In this document: positions 46,501 through 53,501 of the stretch, piece by piece | Layout: each line of letters opens with the position of its first letter | Numbering within the stretch: position 1 is the first letter of the stretch | From: Proteus columbae | Lineage (GTDB): Bacteria > Pseudomonadota > Gammaproteobacteria > Enterobacterales > Enterobacteriaceae | Reading direction: 5' to 3' | NCBI RefSeq assembly: GCF_009914335.1 | Contig: NZ_CP043925.1 | Span: 2,356,001-2,420,000 of the forward strand | DNA: 64,000 nt | Translations under genes and position numbers: made by a program | The notes under the pieces: model-generated | The model's database searches: none | What the model saw: only the letters and a program-made list of their open reading frames with translations | What the model was told of the DNA's origin: nothing

Positions 46501-46845
46501 TCTTTGGGCAATATCATAGACCGCTTGTGTGGCTTTATTTAACCCGACAGAACTTTCCGTCACCAGTTTTAATCGGTTCTGTAATTCCGTCCAACTATCA
46601 GCATAATTAATGACTTGATGAATGGATAATGCACTTGCGGTAACACTCGCAAAACGGGCAAAAAGCGCCGAAGATTTTGCGGTTTGCGATACCATTCGCT
46701 CTTGTTGTACGGTGATAGCTTGAAGACTGACGCGAATACTTTGCCCAAATTGTTCTGTTTGGCGCTGGCTACGGTTGATCGCATTGGTGAAATTTGCCGT
46801 ATTCAGCGTCAAATCAATATTTAATCGACCTAATGCGCCAGCCAT
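43594..46845 (-). CDS. Tail length tape measure protein
   Basis: The 1,083-residue protein has the tape_meas_nterm region (about 60-260; LQNRLKLVTESSVGLNKATQ, FGQALASGQLRGEELNSVME, then MEQTPALAKAIADGMGVS). It is followed by long coiled coils (about 320-640 and 690-900) and a hydrophobic stretch near 425-445 (GALAFLGGPLGIATGLLTAG). It sets tail length and may form a channel at DNA entry. The length is typical for a siphovirus with a ~150-nm class tail; exact length cannot be stated from sequence alone. It is preceded by an intrinsic terminator. Confidence 0.93.
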   Translation of the reverse strand: MAGALGRLNIDLTLNTANFTNAINRSQRQTEQFGQSIRVSLQAITVQQERMVSQTAKSSALFARFASVTASALSIHQVINYADSWTELQNRLKLVTESSVGLNKATQAVYDIAQRTYQSLDATAQVYQRFADNADRLGLSQQKVAELTETVSKAVAISGASATAAQAALTQFGQALASGQLRGEELNSVMEQTPALAKAIADGMGVSVGELRKKAQDGEMTIEKVIQALERVADSVDKKFATSVTTVSQGFTNLQSAITKFIGEANQGTGATQLLTTGLSALSNHFSEVMRVTEALAMTTIAIKIAKWTQATYAQAAATKLKAQQDLIAAKATKAKMTAELELARFEIRSLQAQLQLAQTEAQRSSIRMQMKAQSSIIVSATNAETLAIQRLNAAQRASSTLGRSFGGALAFLGGPLGIATGLLTAGAMAYYEWQQQAEQSRQKALEYAESLDVATESLNKLSDVERQASIGKLAEGLDAQIEKIEELKRKQEDLKKSSDLGGANKGISFYYTGDYESFSAEVVKARKDELQVTADLETKNRELEVTRKKMALLLDAEVQKNGMVSNAYALYASRIYDASVKSDELIGKLHLQGSAFDNLAQSIRSATQEQQQFSAKSLIVVSDDAQKSIDASLRTIEKSKAEGKALAKLNAEDVLASRKITPDMMGYDKALQAEIEAQLALQSKKIKPPKTPKSTIDYAKQYTKILTELEEKQASLIADGQSIQLYGTTSSFNEYTSALADIKQNKDKFDAILKIDPNAIETIKEKAKAIDDLARANSVAQFAYDRGKEIEQMQFETSLIGRSRAEQEKLNALRQIDVLYQQASVDLGEKELANLQRNVELTKQQIEEELRKREAMKGDPMAGLKQGLSDFSESAMDVMENVRNVTTNALNNMSDALADFALTGKGSFKDFANAVISDITRMVMKMLVFKAIEAGGQAMGFDMGWMSKGHAYGGYTGHGGKFEPKGIVHGGEFVFTKEATAKLGVGNLYRLMHAAQGYASGGFVGAVTGRIPVTPQPTLAHAGGVQMTVVNHITVTGNGDAVLAQAMKEAAQQGTEAGAQKAHAMMLQDFQSNGAARRTLGV

Positions 46846-46864
46846 AAAAACTCCTTAAAACAAT

Positions 46865-46887
46865 AAAAAAGCCCCAACAAAGGGGCT
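46865..46887 (-). terminator. Intrinsic terminator before the tape measure gene
   Basis: The minus-strand stem AGCCCCTTTGTTGGGGCT is followed by six T residues. It lies between the tail chaperone and tape measure genes, so late transcripts must be antiterminated or partly lost here. Confidence 0.85.
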
Positions 46888-47158
46888 ATCGATTAGCTAA
46901 TACACTCTCAGTGACATTATCCCACACCTCTTCTTCCGTGATTTTCTTCTTCCACATCGGCATAAAATCCATCAATTCAGGCGGAGACGTTTTCGGATCA
47001 CGATTTATCATCGCGAGAAGATGTGCCACTTGTGCCATCCGATAATCCTCTCGCCATAAACCAAAGGGTTGTTTGCGATAAAAAGCTTCATATTCACACA
47101 AGTGGCTTTCGGGCATTTGCTCGATTTCTGCGAGCGTTTTTCCAAGAGCCAGCGACAA
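46886..47158 (-). CDS. Tail assembly chaperone, T-frame (DUF4035)
   Basis: The 90-codon frame contains LALGKTLAEIEQMPESHLCE and YEAFYRKQPFGLWREDYRMA, characteristic of the DUF4035/T portion of lambda-like tail chaperones. The apparent TTG start is weak. The frame stays open upstream through the end of the preceding gene to the A AAA AAC slip site, which suggests it is mainly made as a fusion with the preceding frame (GT type). The fusion binds the tape measure and tail tube proteins during assembly. Confidence 0.8.
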   Translation of the reverse strand: MSLALGKTLAEIEQMPESHLCEYEAFYRKQPFGLWREDYRMAQVAHLLAMINRDPKTSPPELMDFMPMWKKKITEEEVWDNVTESVLANR

Positions 47159-47160
47159 TA

Positions 47161-47577
47161 TCAGTTGGAATTGTCGCCGTTCTCCAAGTTTTTTTCGCTG
47201 TTCCCCGCTTCGGCCGTAAACACCGCATTAGAGAACCCTTGTCCTAAACGATTAAGACCTTTTAAGTCTTCTTCATTTTCAGCATCAAAAAGCAGTTCCC
47301 CTTTTTCATCACACAACTTAAAGGCCAACATTCTGGCGACATCATATTCATCGTAGACACGATTTATCGCCTCATTAAATTGTTCGGGATCGTCTTCGTC
47401 TAAGTAAATGTCCTGTGCTTCGGCGAGCTTGATTTTAATTTGGCGAAGTTTACGCTGAATGTAATTCATGGTGCCAACATCCAGCTCTTTGACATAAAAG
47501 GTGTTGTCTAAATAGGTAAAAGGCGTCACTTTCAGTGCTTGGTTTAACACTAATTCACGCAATAACGCGTTAGACAT
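47161..47577 (-). CDS. Tail assembly chaperone, G-like, with -1 frameshift site
   Basis: The 138-residue protein begins MSNALLRELVLNQALKVTPF, with ITEL-type helices (KRLRQIKIKLAEAQDIYLDE-like region; here RKLRQIKIKLAEAQ) and an acidic C-terminus. The start at 47577 has AGGAG upstream. Near its end the mRNA reads GAA AAA AAC TTG, a perfect A AAA AAC heptamer at 47194-47188. A -1 slip leads into the open frame LGERRQFQLILSLALGK of the T gene. This is the lambda G/GT arrangement. Confidence 0.85.
   Translation of the reverse strand: MSNALLRELVLNQALKVTPFTYLDNTFYVKELDVGTMNYIQRKLRQIKIKLAEAQDIYLDEDDPEQFNEAINRVYDEYDVARMLAFKLCDEKGELLFDAENEEDLKGLNRLGQGFSNAVFTAEAGNSEKNLENGDNSN
47188..47194 (-). promoter_or_regulatory. 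Programmed -1 ribosomal frameshift heptamer
   Basis: A AAA AAC is read in the zero frame of the G-like gene 11 codons before its stop; the -1 frame is open and joins the T-like frame without a stop. Confidence 0.8.
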
Positions 47578-47640
47578 AATCACTCCTAAGATTTTTATCG
47601 AGAAGGGAGAAGAGAAATAATGAAAGAGGTGAATTAGGGA

Positions 47641-48306
47641 TTATTTCTTCGCATTCAAATAATCACGGCCAGACAATTTAATTGAGATCCCCGAATCCAT
47701 CATTTGCCCTACACTGCCATCAATGTTCATGCCCGTTTCGACGGAGCCGTAATAAAACATGGAGCCCTCATCTCGTGTTAAGACCATTTTCACCGCAAAT
47801 TTTTCTTTGCTGTTTTCATATTTACGTAAGAGTCGCTGCACCTCACTGGAGCTATACCGTAAGAAAAAGGTCAATTTAATTGAACCGTATTCCGTATCAC
47901 CGGATTCATATTCCTTGCCATCACTGCAAATGGTGGTGACATCAATTTGTTCGGTTGTCGAACCGTCTTTGCTGAAGCTTTTTACCGCACAAAAGTTATT
48001 AGACCATTGAATACGTTGTGCTTTGGTGTTTGCAAAATCCGTGGGTAACGTTTTATCACTCCAATCCACTTCGTCGCACAGGGTCACTTTGTTGCCATCA
48101 ACCTGTGCAACAGGAAAACGTCCATCTAACTCCCCGAATCCCGATAACATAATCATGTCATCGGCTTTCAGCTTATTATTGGCGATAGTAATAGTTGCGG
48201 GTGATAACGTCGCTTCCGTCACGGTCATCGCCTCCCCTAAGCCGGTTTGCACAAAGATCTTCGTGCCGAGGAAAGGCGTCGCTTTATGGTTTTTTGACTT
48301 TGCCAT
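47641..48306 (-). CDS. Major tail tube protein
   Basis: The 221-residue protein has a beta-rich composition (ATPFLGTKIFVQTGLGEAMT, ATITIANNKLKADDMIMLSG, SIKLTFFLRYSSSEVQRLLR) and lies directly upstream of the tail chaperones, the conserved place of the tube subunit. The start at 48306 has AAGGA six bases upstream; an ATG at 48312 is in frame but overlaps that site. It would polymerise around the tape measure. I recognise it by pattern and position, not by a named domain. Confidence 0.8.
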   Translation of the reverse strand: MAKSKNHKATPFLGTKIFVQTGLGEAMTVTEATLSPATITIANNKLKADDMIMLSGFGELDGRFPVAQVDGNKVTLCDEVDWSDKTLPTDFANTKAQRIQWSNNFCAVKSFSKDGSTTEQIDVTTICSDGKEYESGDTEYGSIKLTFFLRYSSSEVQRLLRKYENSKEKFAVKMVLTRDEGSMFYYGSVETGMNIDGSVGQMMDSGISIKLSGRDYLNAKK

Positions 48307-48315
48307 ATCCATTCC

Positions 48316-48657
48316 TTATTTATCTGATGAAATCATTAATTCAAGAACAAGCCGATGCAATTTGACATCCGCTTCATACCCAAAGACCGCATTTACCCGT
48401 TGTGCAAATGGGATCGCCTCGACAATCTTAGCCTCAATTTTTTTACGCAAGACCATAAGGGGTTGTGGCTGTGGCGCATACACATCAAGTTGCACGCGAT
48501 AGTTATCTAAATCCGTATCCTCCAGCGCACTGTTAGGCGTGATGCTGGCAAACTGGATCACAATGGCGGGATAATGCCCTTTGCCTTCGGGTAATACCTG
48601 AAAAAAAACCCTTCCATCGACCAGCGGTGAAAGGGTCTCTTTTAATTGCTGTATCAT
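48316..48657 (-). CDS. Tail terminator / completion protein, DUF3168
   Basis: The 113-residue protein begins MIQQLKETLSPLVDGRVFFQ and continues HYPAIVIQFASITPNSALED and YRVQLDVYAPQPQPLMVLRK, the DUF3168 pattern of tail-completion proteins (lambda U-like). It caps the tail tube where it joins the head. It starts five bases from the HK97 gp10-like gene stop and precedes the tube gene. Confidence 0.8.
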   Translation of the reverse strand: MIQQLKETLSPLVDGRVFFQVLPEGKGHYPAIVIQFASITPNSALEDTDLDNYRVQLDVYAPQPQPLMVLRKKIEAKIVEAIPFAQRVNAVFGYEADVKLHRLVLELMISSDK

Positions 48658-48662
48658 GAGCT

Positions 48663-49136
48663 CTACCTTACTTTTTCAATATCCTCTTTGAGTGTTTGAA
48701 CAATCACTTTAGCCGTCGCTTCCTTTTTCGCTTCAAAACTGGGGCGCATAAACGGTTGTGCGGGCATCTTGGCGGTACCAAATTCGACAAACCACCAATA
48801 AAACGGATCATTCGGGTTCAATGCTGCACTTTTTCCCGTTACTTGTTTAAAGGCAGACACCTTTTTACCTGATAATGATTTCACCCAAATGCGCGTTTTA
48901 ACTTGCCCATTGCGCTGCACTTTCGTTTTAGAACGAATATTGCGCTTGATGGTGCCTTTGCGTCGATGAGGCACTGTTTCCTTAAGGATAGGCACTCGAT
49001 GTTTGATTTCTTCTTTTAACGCCGAAGCCCCTGCATTCATCGCCTTACGCGCACTTTGATTTCTGGTTTTACGGGCAATGTCTTGCATTCGTTGAGCGAG
49101 TTCAGACAATCCACTGATTTTAATCTCCCCCATCAT
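48663..49136 (-). CDS. HK97 gp10-like neck/tail completion protein
   Basis: The 157-residue basic protein begins MMGEIKISGLSELAQRMQDI and has the family core RKAMNAGASALKEEIKHRVP with a C-terminal FVEFGTAKMPAQPFMRPSFE motif (FGT..MP..PF.RP), which is diagnostic for HK97 gp10 family members. It joins head and tail. It overlaps the upstream head-closure gene by 17 bases. Confidence 0.88.
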   Translation of the reverse strand: MMGEIKISGLSELAQRMQDIARKTRNQSARKAMNAGASALKEEIKHRVPILKETVPHRRKGTIKRNIRSKTKVQRNGQVKTRIWVKSLSGKKVSAFKQVTGKSAALNPNDPFYWWFVEFGTAKMPAQPFMRPSFEAKKEATAKVIVQTLKEDIEKVR

Positions 49137-49455
49137 TCACGCCCTCTTTGCACATCAATTGAAGCTCACGATGACGCTCATAAGGGTCAATAATCGAAAT
49201 AATATTAAATATTCGCTTACCCCATACTATACGCATCGAAGTATCAATATCCGCGATATAGCGAATAAGAATTCGCGTTGTGGCCTCACTTTGTACTTGC
49301 TGGGCTTGAAAATATTCTCGCCCTTGATAAGGCATGATCGCTGCACGTACTTTTGTCGCATGATCCGTCCAAATCACATCACTGCCACTGATGGCATCGG
49401 GCGCTAATACTGATTTTTGAATATTAATGGTGTGGCGTAATCGTCCTGCACGCAT
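49120..49455 (-). CDS. Head closure / head-tail joining protein
   Basis: The 111-residue protein begins MRAGRLRHTINIQKSVLAPD and carries KVRAAIMPYQGREYFQAQQV and RIVWGKRIFNIISIIDPYER, the pattern of the SPP1 gp16-like head-tail joining family. It seals the connector after packaging. It is nine bases downstream of the connector gene and overlaps the gp10-like gene. Confidence 0.85.
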   Translation of the reverse strand: MRAGRLRHTINIQKSVLAPDAISGSDVIWTDHATKVRAAIMPYQGREYFQAQQVQSEATTRILIRYIADIDTSMRIVWGKRIFNIISIIDPYERHRELQLMCKEGVNDGGD

Positions 49456-49463
49456 AAAACCTC

Positions 49464-49790
49464 CTACAACCCATAAATCCGGTAAGGTTGAAGTAGTGCG
49501 GTGACCGCAAAAGGTTGTGTAGAAAAAGCTTGCCCCGAAATCACCCCCTCACGATTTTCATACCATTGCGCAATTAATAAGAGCATTGCCGCAATCACAT
49601 CATCCGTTAAGAACAAGGCTTCAGGATCTTCTTGTGCTTTATCCATCTCCTGAGTTTTATGTAATGTTCGACGCGTGTAATTTTCAACATATTTCACGGC
49701 GGAACCGATATACAGCGTCAATAAATTATCGTCATCCGTAAAATCAGGATCGATATTGCAATGCTGCTTCACCAATTCGAGAGAAAGCAT
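49464..49790 (-). CDS. Head-tail connector protein, gp6-like
   Basis: The 108-residue protein begins MLSLELVKQHCNIDPDFTDD, with LLTLYIGSAVKYVENYTRRT and MLLLIAQWYENREGVISGQ, the pattern of HK97 gp6-type connector proteins that form a ring under the portal. Its ATG overlaps the preceding stop (TAATG). Confidence 0.88.
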   Translation of the reverse strand: MLSLELVKQHCNIDPDFTDDDNLLTLYIGSAVKYVENYTRRTLHKTQEMDKAQEDPEALFLTDDVIAAMLLLIAQWYENREGVISGQAFSTQPFAVTALLQPYRIYGL

Positions 49791-50050
49791 TATTTCTCCT
49801 TTTTCGCCTTAATATTTCTTTTCGGTTCAGGTTCGGGTTTGAGTTCGGGTTCGGGTTCGGGTTCGGGTTCGGGTTCGGGTTCGGGTTCGGGTTCGGGTTC
49901 GGGTTCAGTAACAAGATATGTTTCTTCCTGTTCTTTGGCATAGCCTTTTTGGATTAACTCCCGTCCATGTTGCTCTAAGGTATCAATCTGCTCGCCTTCA
50001 AGCACCACTCGTCCCTCAAAATAAATGGCTCGTAAGATGACTAATTTCAT
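49790..50050 (-). CDS. Small protein with (Glu-Pro)n tract between capsid and connector
   Basis: The 86-residue protein begins MKLVILRAIYFEGRVVLEGE and ends in a run of about 13 Glu-Pro dipeptides and a Lys-rich tail. The N-terminal half resembles small proteins of unknown role often found after HK97-type capsid genes. The EP tract is encoded by a 6-bp tandem repeat at about 49,825-49,907. An extended, acidic, proline-rich tail could be a linker or decoration. Start is ATG at 50050 with GGAGG upstream. Confidence 0.75.
   Translation of the reverse strand: MKLVILRAIYFEGRVVLEGEQIDTLEQHGRELIQKGYAKEQEETYLVTEPEPEPEPEPEPEPEPEPEPELKPEPEPKRNIKAKKEK
49825..49907. repeat. Hexanucleotide tandem repeat encoding Glu-Pro
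   Basis: About 11 consecutive perfect GGTTCG (plus strand) units are flanked by degenerate ones. Slippage changes length in whole dipeptides without a frame change. Confidence 0.9.
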
Positions 50051-50060
50051 ATCACCTCCA

Positions 50061-50086
50061 AAGAAAAAGCGGCCATAAAGACCGCC
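50061..50086 (-). terminator. Terminator after major capsid gene
   Basis: The minus-strand stem GGCGGTCTTTATGGCCGC is followed by TTTTTC. It lies just behind the capsid stop, inside the late operon. Confidence 0.75.
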
Positions 50087-50095
50087 TTAGTTACA

Positions 50096-51310
50096 TTAAT
50101 CACTTGACGTTGCTACCGTAAAATCACCGTAAACAAAGGCTTCTGGACGTTTGATCGCCAAAGCAAGACGCTCTTCACAACGAATAGAGATCATGTTTTT
50201 CTCAAAATCATCGGCGTTTTCCGTTGAAATCACCACATTCGTTTCTTCGCGATCAAAGAGCTGAGCCCCCGCATTAAATGCCCCTGTTAAGAACTTCCCT
50301 TTAAACGCGGGGGTTTCTGTTGCCACAACCGGTAATCCCCATAAAGTCGGCCCTGTTAATGCGGAAGGATTAGCCAAAATATAGCGCCCCAAAGAGTCTT
50401 TGGTTAGTTCAATTTTCGCCCAGTCAATAAAGTGTAAAACGTGACCAGAAGCAGGGAAACGCGCCAATTGAGCTTGAAGCATGGCAAGCCGTAAATCATC
50501 GATACCGTTTTGTTTTTCAACCGTAAAGGAGGCTTTATATTGAGTGGCTTGTGGGATAATGCCGTGCAAATGAGCCCCAGAGCCATCACCAAATAAAATT
50601 TCTTGCTCTTCAACAAATTTCAATCCATAACGCATTTCTGCATCAATCAACGACTGCAACTGAGAAAAATCATCTAAGATTTGTTTAGACGCTTTAAACA
50701 TATGAGCAATTGTCGTCACTGGCGTGATTTTGGTCGCAAAGGCAATGTCGCTATACGGCTTAGTGGTATTTTCAGGCGCAACCGCCGCCTTGTTGGTAAA
50801 CCCCGTTTGCTGAACCCAGAAAATGGCGGGAGATTGCGTTTTACCTGACGCAATTAAGTCACGAATAAAAAGTCGTTGTTTCGGTGCAACATCGATACCC
50901 GACAATCGTTGTGGTTCAACTACGCCTTCGGCAACCCCCGTAGATGTTAATGCTGCCTGAACAGGAATTGAAACACGCTTGCCCTCTTGAATGCTGGAAT
51001 TGATCTCTTTTAATACTTCAGCCGAGATCACTTGTTGACCAACACTTTTTACAACCTGCACCGCATTATTGAGTGGCATTTGCGCAACATGTTGTTCTAA
51101 ATCCCCTAATGCAGCTTTCAGTGTTTTTTCAGATTCGCGTAGCGCATTTAGCTCGGTTGCCATTTTGTCTACGGCATGTTTCGTTTCTTCATTTAATCCA
51201 CCCACTTTCTGCGCTTCTTTTAACGCTTCTTCAGCTTTAGCATTAAAATGCTGATTGGCTTCTTCAATTTTTGCCGATAGGTTTTTTAATAATTCATTTG
51301 TCTCTGACAT
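50096..51310 (-). CDS. HK97-type major capsid protein
   Basis: The 404-residue protein begins MSETNELLKNLSAKIEEANQ. Its first ~105 residues form a coiled coil, the delta/scaffold domain removed by the protease encoded just upstream. The mature HK97 fold follows with LFIRDLIASGKTQSPAIFWV, EEQEILFGDGSGAHLHGIIP and ISIRCEERLALAIKRPEAFV. The start at 51310 has GGAG seven bases upstream. The order portal-protease-capsid is the standard head module. Confidence 0.93.
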   Translation of the reverse strand: MSETNELLKNLSAKIEEANQHFNAKAEEALKEAQKVGGLNEETKHAVDKMATELNALRESEKTLKAALGDLEQHVAQMPLNNAVQVVKSVGQQVISAEVLKEINSSIQEGKRVSIPVQAALTSTGVAEGVVEPQRLSGIDVAPKQRLFIRDLIASGKTQSPAIFWVQQTGFTNKAAVAPENTTKPYSDIAFATKITPVTTIAHMFKASKQILDDFSQLQSLIDAEMRYGLKFVEEQEILFGDGSGAHLHGIIPQATQYKASFTVEKQNGIDDLRLAMLQAQLARFPASGHVLHFIDWAKIELTKDSLGRYILANPSALTGPTLWGLPVVATETPAFKGKFLTGAFNAGAQLFDREETNVVISTENADDFEKNMISIRCEERLALAIKRPEAFVYGDFTVATSSD

Positions 51311-51321
51311 AGTCACTCCAA

Positions 51322-52173
51322 TTACTTAACGCAGGCAAAGGCGGTCACCGCCTCCTCCAATTTTGACAGGATTTCAGGATTAATATCGCAGGTAGCGCTT
51401 GGCATACCATTAGATTGGGAAGTAGCTCTCGGCATACTTCGGGTCAATGCACTAATTAGTTTTCGTCGTTCAGCACGAGGTGTGTTGGTTTTGGCAAGTA
51501 GCGCATCCAGTTTTCGGATCGCGGCTTGGGGACTTTCATCACCTTCGTCAATCACATCGGCAGAAAGTAGGCTGTCCGCAAATCCCTTTTCTATCGCTTC
51601 ACTCGCACTGATATACGTTTCGTTGTCCATCATCTGACTCACCACGTCACTCGATTGCCCACTTCGTGCCACATAGATATCGGTCATCGAGGCATCAAAA
51701 GGGGCGAGATCATGAGCAAGTTTTGCAAAGTCGTGACGATTTCCTACCCCCATTGCCCAACAGTTATGGATCATTAAAAAGGCACCGCGCCCCATTTTTA
51801 TTTCATCCCCTGCCATCGCAATAATGGACGCAGCGGAAGCGGCAATGCCCAAAATATTGACCGTTACCTTGCCACTGTGAGCACGAAGCAAGTTATAAAT
51901 GGCCAACCCTTCAAACATATCGCCCCCTGGACTATTGAGGTTAACGACAATATCTTGCTCACCAATGGCACGAAGCGCGGCGGAAATCCGTTTAGCGGTG
52001 ACACCTTCCCCCCAATAATCTTCTCCAACGACGTCCAATATCGAAATCGAGTTATCCGCACTAGATGCCCGAATACGGCTATTCCATTTATCCAGTGCTT
52101 TGAGTTTCAGCTCATAGTGAATCGATGCGCAGGGGCGATCCTCCAGCGCGACTGGCAACTGATTTTTTTTCAT
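51322..52173 (-). CDS. ClpP-like head maturation protease
   Basis: The 283-residue serine protease has the ClpP/S14 pattern: VNLNSPGGDMFEGLAIYNLL, catalytic Ser in GIAASAASIIAMAGDEI, and catalytic His in FLMIHNCWAMGVG. It removes the scaffold domain of the capsid protein during prohead maturation. The C-terminal ~70 residues (ARAERRKLISALTRSMPRAT) are basic and may have a scaffolding role. It begins five bases from the portal stop. Confidence 0.92.
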   Translation of the reverse strand: MKKNQLPVALEDRPCASIHYELKLKALDKWNSRIRASSADNSISILDVVGEDYWGEGVTAKRISAALRAIGEQDIVVNLNSPGGDMFEGLAIYNLLRAHSGKVTVNILGIAASAASIIAMAGDEIKMGRGAFLMIHNCWAMGVGNRHDFAKLAHDLAPFDASMTDIYVARSGQSSDVVSQMMDNETYISASEAIEKGFADSLLSADVIDEGDESPQAAIRKLDALLAKTNTPRAERRKLISALTRSMPRATSQSNGMPSATCDINPEILSKLEEAVTAFACVK

Positions 52174-52178
52174 AACGA

Positions 52179-53501
52179 TTACTCCTCAGGACGAGGTGGA
52201 TTGGATTGAGATGGGGTTACAGGTTCACCTTCAGGAAATAACCAGTTAGTGATCTGTGCTTTGAGCTTTTCAGCTTCATTGTTCGTGATGTCTTTTCCGA
52301 GCTGATCCAGTGGCGTTAAATTAAGCTGAACCGTATAAATATCGCCCCCTTCAATAGGCGGTAAATTCTCTAACCGTCGAACATCATTTCGGCTCATCCA
52401 GCCATTTTGTAACGCTGTTGTGTAATAAGCTGAACGTCCTGCACTGTCTGCACGTAATAAGCCCTCAACAGAAAATTCCGCATAATAATCTTCATCACTG
52501 TCGAGTAAACAACGATTAATTTCTTGCTCAATATTGACCAATAAGGGACGTAGTGTATTAGTCAAAAACTGCATATTCATCCCTTCCACACTGGATGCCC
52601 AACTACTTTGCTTATCGGCATGCCCCACCATAAAAGGCGGAACGCGAAACCAACGGCAAATTTCCTCAATGCTAAATCCACGACTTTGTAATAATTGCGC
52701 AGTTTCAGGGTTCATGGTGACATTTTGATAAGACAAATCCGCTTCGAGGATCATCACCTTTCCAGCATTTTTTGAGCCGGTAAACGTCATTAAATGCTTT
52801 CTTAGGCGTTCTCGTTGATCGGCTTTCAAGGCATTCTTTGACGTCAATAATCCACTGGTTTGTAACCCATTTTCAAACACTTTCCCGGCCGCTTCATCCG
52901 TCGATAACGCAGTACCAATCACATCACGTCCAATCTGGATCGGTATCATTCCGCACACACCGTCCATACCAAACCCTCGAATATGCATCATATTTTTAAC
53001 GGGAATAACCCGTTTATTCGATTTAGGCGTGGTATAGGTATATTCCAACTGCCCATTTTCCAATCGTTTCACCGTCATGTTTTGAGGTAATAACGGTTGA
53101 AGTGAAACCAACTTTTTCCCGATATAACATTTTTCAATAAACGCATTTCCTCTTAAACATAAGCTGGCAACAACCATCAACATAAAACGAGAAGGCGTCA
53201 TTTCTGCATTGGGTTTTCGACATAAGACGGTGTAAGCGGGATGATGTTTCGCCAGTTCGCGCGAGCCATCCGCCTTCGTTTGATAGATTTTCAATGGCAA
53301 TGTCGAAATAGATTCACTGAGTAACCGAACGCAAGACCATACCGCAGACAGCTGTAATGCATTATCTGCGGTGACCACCTTGCCACTGCTACTCTTTCCA
53401 ATCCATTCTTCCCAAAAGGCGCCATCAGTTAAACTAATGGGTATCCCCATCCAATTGAGGATCGCCGATTTTATTCGGCTCTTTTTTTTCACGTTACGCA
53501 T
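52179..53501 (-). CDS. Portal protein, HK97 family
   Basis: The 440-residue portal forms the dodecameric DNA gate of the head. Signatures: VTADNALQLSAVWSCVRLLS, FMLMVVASLCLRGNAFIEKC, RGFSIEEICRWFRVPPFMVG and NGWMSRNDVRRLENLPPIEG. The ATG directly follows the terminase stop (TAA ATG). The C-terminal ~40 residues are Pro/Thr-rich. Confidence 0.94.
   Translation of the reverse strand: MRNVKKKSRIKSAILNWMGIPISLTDGAFWEEWIGKSSSGKVVTADNALQLSAVWSCVRLLSESISTLPLKIYQTKADGSRELAKHHPAYTVLCRKPNAEMTPSRFMLMVVASLCLRGNAFIEKCYIGKKLVSLQPLLPQNMTVKRLENGQLEYTYTTPKSNKRVIPVKNMMHIRGFGMDGVCGMIPIQIGRDVIGTALSTDEAAGKVFENGLQTSGLLTSKNALKADQRERLRKHLMTFTGSKNAGKVMILEADLSYQNVTMNPETAQLLQSRGFSIEEICRWFRVPPFMVGHADKQSSWASSVEGMNMQFLTNTLRPLLVNIEQEINRCLLDSDEDYYAEFSVEGLLRADSAGRSAYYTTALQNGWMSRNDVRRLENLPPIEGGDIYTVQLNLTPLDQLGKDITNNEAEKLKAQITNWLFPEGEPVTPSQSNPPRPEE

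Noticed and set aside
49761..49943. Plus-strand Gly-Ser repeat frame
   Set aside because: Shadow of the Glu-Pro hexanucleotide repeat on the other strand.
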